64,000 nucleotides of DNA from Dolomedes plantarius (taxonomy: Eukaryota; Arthropoda; Arachnida; Araneae; Dolomedidae). Shown piece after piece: positions 60,274 to 64,000 of this stretch (positions are counted from its first letter, which is position 1; each line of letters opens with the position of its first letter). The DNA lies in the NCBI GenBank assembly GCA_907164885.2, contig OU015490.1, positions 233,871,332-233,935,331 of the forward strand, given 5' to 3'. A program made the translations under genes and the position numbers. The notes below the pieces were generated by a model. It was not told the origin of the DNA. It did not search any database and was given only the letters and a program-made list of their open reading frames with translations.

Positions 60274-60660
60274 CCGGGTGGTTATAATTAAACTTCCCCT
60301 ATAAACGGCATCCTACAGCGCAAATGGGTGAACGGAATGCAACGAAATTTTGTATATGGACTATACACGATATATGCTCATGGAATTTCGAAAAAAAAAA
60401 TGTTCCAAAATGTCCACCAGAGGGCGCCTTTTCGGGGAAAACATGAAATTTATCACAATAAACGACCAAAACGAAATACAGAAACAATATTAACATTTAT
60501 TGACTAGTTTCTGATCACCTTGTCATCAAACCACAATAAGTAAAGGCAAGGGAGAAACAAAAACAGTTCAGTTTACAGAAACAAGAACAGATTAGGACGA
60601 AATTGCACACGAAATTGCATTTTACTTTACTGAAATTTTCATTTGATAGATCAAACAGTT
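60274..60660. mobile_element. Possible transposon fragment, unclassified
   Basis: Starts CCGGGTGGTTATAATTAAAC and has GC-richer sequence with CACCAGAGGGCGCC, unlike the surrounding AT-rich intron. The opening resembles ends of arthropod dispersed repeats I cannot name. No matching second end found. Confidence 0.3.
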
Positions 60661-62108
60661 TGTTGCACAGTACGTAAACTTTTCTTTTGGGGAATTACTC
60701 TCTGAAAATGCGATGTCTTGGAAAATTACATGAATGTCACGAATAAAAACAAGATTATTAGAAATCTTGAGAAACTTTTGAATAATGTAGCTACACTACA
60801 AGTAAATTCAAGCAATACAGCTTACGTTGATATTGTAATCTATTCATATCATGTGTAGCATATATTAAATGCTGATAGCATTTGGAAAGAATCTCTTGTT
60901 TTGAGTAAAATTTTTTTCACATATATTCAGATTAAATAATAATTTCATGATATTACAAAAAGCATAATCGAAAAAGTTTTAATTTGATTTAAATAAAGAA
61001 TATGATTTAAAATTTATAACCACTGCCTACATGTAAACAATCATTGTTTCATTCTGGCTTTATCTGGCTGAAACATATTGCCAAAGTTTGACAAAGCCCG
61101 AAATTCCTTATCATATCCAGATATTAACATTAAATTTTAATTACTGTTCATAAAACTTGTTGATTAATAACTTAACATACATTTCTTTTATTGTGGACTT
61201 TATACAACGAGTTTTATAACTTTTATCTGTTAAATAACGTAATAATATCTTACTAAAATATAACATTTAATCTGATTGTAGCTATTTTAAATAAAATTAC
61301 CTAAGACTTATAATAAGGTCTCTAAATGTTTCTTAGAAAAAGCTGCTCTTTGAATGATAAAAAAAGTGTATCTGCAATTCTGTTCTTGTTTTAGAAAGAA
61401 TCATTAATAAAATTCAATTCACTGTTAAAGGAAATAGAAAATGCTAAAAAATGAATCCTAAGACTTGAGAAACACCTAAAATTGCTTACTAAAGCCTCTA
61501 TAAAAGTTGAAACTATACATGTAGATCTGTATATGTAATATTTCCTCGGGAACTATTGACTTTATTTAAGAAACGACAAAAAATTTGTTCAAAGGAACGA
61601 CTTTAAATTTTCTTTATCGTTTTACAGGATTCTTCAGCAGTCTCAGTTTGGAAGCTTAATATCTTAATATACAATTTAAAAATTCTATGATAAGAGAGTT
61701 TAAAAGAAATTGCTACAAGAAAAAGTAAAAATATTTGTTTACACATTTTTATTAAAGCTCTTTTAGGGAAACAAAGAATAATTACAATGCGTTAGAAATT
61801 TTAAACTGTGTCAAATCCACACTGAAATTTTCATATCAAACTTTAACAGTGTTCGAAAATACCATCTAAATTTAATAACTGCAGGTGAAGGAATATAATC
61901 TGTTATTCGTTCTTATCAATTAATTTCAATTTATAAAAGAGTTTAAAATTTCCCATACTTACATGGTGTTACACATAAACGGAGTTATAAAGGGTATTAT
62001 ATTTTGTTGTATAAAAATAAATTATTGTTCTATAATACCAATGTACATTAAGTTATGACTTGGTTTATTAAATTGTATCAATAACTAATATCCAAAATTT
62101 TTTCTCAC

Positions 62109-62184
62109 CAAACGAGTAATGTAGTACAACGGAAACCAGAAGAGTTTCATAAAGCACGGCTCTAGGACACAATTTTTTCTGCAT
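62109..62184 (-). CDS. FIPRIamide neuropeptide precursor, gene 3, exon 1 (signal peptide)
   Basis: Seventy-six nucleotides from ATG (62184) to the donor TTTG|GTGAGAAAA. Encodes MQKKLCPRAVLYETLLVSVV then LHYSF plus one base. The hydrophobic LLVSVVL core fits a signal peptide. An in-frame ATG lies 15 nt upstream (MWWKEM). The downstream one is preferred because it gives exactly the exon length and KLC position of genes 1 and 2 and has a purine at -3. Confidence 0.8.
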
Positions 62185-62309
62185 TTCTTTCCACCACATC
62201 GAAGAAACCTCCGGTGATACGCTATCCGAGAAAACCGCTCGCTTTCGCTTTCGAAGAATGTTACACAAAAGGAACTAGTTGTATGAATAACCAGGCGTTT
62301 GATCGACGC

Positions 62310-62380
62310 TTTTATATGAACTGTTGGATAAAGGTTTCAGTATAGACTGCGCATTTTGATACTGACGTCAAAAATTTCAT
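62310..62380 (-). promoter_or_regulatory. Promoter of neuropeptide gene 3: TATA box and CRE
   Basis: On the minus strand ATATAAAAGCG lies at about 62308-62318 and TGACGTCA at about 62363-62370. The interval is a little longer than in genes 1 and 2. Upstream of the CRE, AAAAATTTC...TTGGAATC parallels AAAAAATTC...TTAGAATC in the other two genes. The rest of the region has diverged, so these elements appear selectively kept. Confidence 0.7.
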
Positions 62381-62399
62381 TGGCTTGGAATCCGTTTTT

Positions 62400-63640
62400 A
62401 CAACAGGACAACGTCAAATTTCCGTTGCGATAAATATCGCTTTAAGCCCCGTCAGTTTTCTGTTTATGCGGCTGTTTCTGAATTTTATGGTTAAAGAAAA
62501 CGGGCTGAATGCTATTAGAAGTCAAACACTAGGTTTAAATTTAGTTTTTGTACTTTTAGTAAAACGGTTTTTAAAGAATCACAGGAATTATTGAAAAATA
62601 TATTATTTTTCATTTCGAACGAAATTAAAATTTCTTGCTTCATTTCTGTTTGCAAGTTATTTAATATTGGTAGATTTTAAATTTCCTTATGGTTTATTCA
62701 TTGAATTTGTTGGGAATAATATTAACGAAATGTTCATGATTTAGATTTCATGAAACTATAAAATTTTGTTTCTCTTTTCGAAAAAAAATGTAATACCGCA
62801 AGGATTTATTTGGGTTGATTAATACTTTTAAGATTTTTTTTTCGTCTCAAATATCATTTTATTTTTATAAAAGTTACAATACTCTTCTTTTTACATAAAA
62901 CAAATAGTTTAGCTTATATACATATTTATTCATAATCTCTAGGGACTGTCCATATATCTACTTAATGGTTTAAGTTACTAACAATATTAACTAAACCAAC
63001 CGTGATCATACTACTCAGAGCTTACAGAGATTTTGAAATATTATCATTTTAAAGCCAAATAACGGTACAGTTTGATAATTTAATCGAAATCTCAATCTAT
63101 TCGTGTAAGTCATAGTTCAAACAGCGTAATAAATTTTTCTCACTTTTCAAAGTCACTTCTCTGTGTTCAAGAAGGAATGTTTTAGTTAATTTCTTTAAAG
63201 TATTTAGTCAATTTGGCATGTTTTGAAACGAGAGTATTAGCCTTTATTTTTCTGTAAAAAAATCACATCTATGATTTTTTTTTTTGCATTTTCTTAAGTC
63301 TGAATTATATCAATTGTAATATCATTTCAACGAGATGCAATATTTCAGATTCACAGTTTGGGCCGCCAGGTGTATCACATTTTATTTTTAATTACACTTA
63401 TCTTTATTTTCCATACTGATTCCTTCCTATTTTGCCCTTATTTATCGTCTTAGGAATGAAAATAACGTCGAAAAAATCGAGGAATAATGTTAAAAAAGTA
63501 TGGAAACCTGAACGAGAACTGTCAGGTTTGTAGTTAGCCAGGTATTTACAAGCACATATAGGCGATATTAATACTTTTTGTAGAATATAGGAAACAATAA
63601 ATTTTTTTAGTGATTTTATTTCTTTAATATCATAAGCTTA
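62400..63640. other. AT-rich upstream region of gene 3
   Basis: No gene seen. A 69-codon frame at 62385-62594 has no family resemblance. Confidence 0.4.
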
Positions 63641-63809
63641 AGCTTATCGTCGTCCCACCTTGAAGGCATCCAACTCAGATTTTATGAAGACCGGTCGTCG
63701 CGAGGCAGCACATCCCAAGCTCCGACACTTAGCTACATATGCAACTTTACCGAGTCACTCCACTTCGGCCCAACCGCCTGCAGAACGACTTTTTCGCTAA
63801 AACACATAC

Positions 63810-63815
63810 TTTATT
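63810..63815 (-). terminator. Polyadenylation signal for the right-edge gene
   Basis: AATAAA on the minus strand (CCTTTTAATAAAGTATG), about 40 nt beyond the stop at 63855. Confidence 0.45.
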
Positions 63816-63854
63816 AAAAGGTTACACACAGCAAAATACATCGAAATAGTTAGT

Positions 63855-64000
63855 CTATGGCAGCTGGACGTGTTCGTCCATGAGGCTTTTAACGATTTTG
63901 CTTGCTACTTTGCAACAGTAGTAATCGTTAAATAGTTTATGCTTGCTCCACTGCCTTGCATTCCCTGGCAGGTCGGCCCGCAGGTCATCAAAGTTTCTGC
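63855..64000 (-). CDS. Partial C-terminal coding exon, unidentified gene
   Basis: From the window edge a minus-strand frame stays open for 48 codons to a TAG (63855-63857). It includes RNFDDLRADLPGNARQWSKH and YCCKVASKIVKSLMDEHVQL. Balanced amino-acid composition, higher GC than the surrounding DNA and an AATAAA shortly downstream suggest a real last exon of a gene extending to the right. I do not recognise the protein. It could also be the end of a transposon ORF. No start codon is in the window. Confidence 0.4.
   Translation of the reverse strand, partial: RNFDDLRADLPGNARQWSKHKLFNDYYCCKVASKIVKSLMDEHVQLP

Larger units (their letters stand above)
59399..62108 (-). other. Intron of neuropeptide gene 3 (2.7 kb)
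   Basis: Donor TTTG|GTGAGAAAA at 62109/62108. Contains a TTGCAAT-based minisatellite (59643-59789) and a possible transposon fragment (from 60274). No coding sequence seen. Not alignable by eye to the introns of genes 1 and 2. Confidence 0.75.

Noticed and set aside
62185..62268. N-terminal extension of neuropeptide gene 3 beyond MQKKLC
   Set aside because: The frame is open, but the codon at 62268 is TTG, not ATG. The only upstream ATG (15 nt before) lacks support from genes 1 and 2.

Overview
This 64 kb window is AT-rich, intron-containing animal DNA. It looks like a chelicerate, most likely a spider. The basis is a family of neuropeptide precursors whose peptides end in LIPRI-Gly or FIPRI-Gly (the PRX-amide superfamily that includes CAPA/periviscerokinin, pyrokinin and ETH), split by long introns, together with arthropod-type transposons. 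The species call is inference.

Host genes. Three related neuropeptide genes lie in tandem on the minus strand: gene 1 (exons 8931-9006 and 3383-3963), gene 2 (exons 32798-32873 and 28517-29097) and gene 3 (exons 62109-62184 and 58767-59398). Each has a 76-nt exon coding the signal peptide, a 2.7-5 kb phase-1 intron, and a large exon coding four amidated peptides. Each also has a TATA box with a palindromic CRE (TGACGTCA) just upstream, and a conserved polyadenylation motif. Genes 1 and 2 are recent copies carried by a segmental duplication (about 1-16013 and 19245-37826). Gene 3 is an older paralogue. A 146-nt open C-terminal reading frame with its own AATAAA sits at the right edge on the minus strand and may be the last exon of another gene.

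Mobile DNA fills most of the rest. Unit 1 carries a SINE, an LTR remnant split by a degenerate piggyBac element (itself holding a hAT-type MITE), a second hAT-type MITE and many microsatellites. Between the units are mariner and Tc1 remnants. Unit 2 carries a 5.9 kb LTR retrotransposon with 4-bp target duplication; its gypsy-type pol is in the unusual order PR-IN-RT-RH. At 38-43 kb are tRNA-derived repeats, a piggyBac MITE and a Merlin/IS1016-type element. At 43053-57762 is a nest: a BEL/Pao element (TSD CATAT) whose 5' LTR was hit by a Harbinger-like MITE and a Mutator-like element, whose RNase H region holds a Helitron, and whose 3' LTR was hit by a second BEL/Pao element. The 5' LTR of that second element contains a long-TIR DNA transposon.

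The two duplication units act as each other's empty-site control, and the paired LTRs do the same inside the nest, so most insertion boundaries can be read directly. All retrotransposon and transposase frames seen here carry stops, frameshifts or deletions. The neuropeptide frames are intact.
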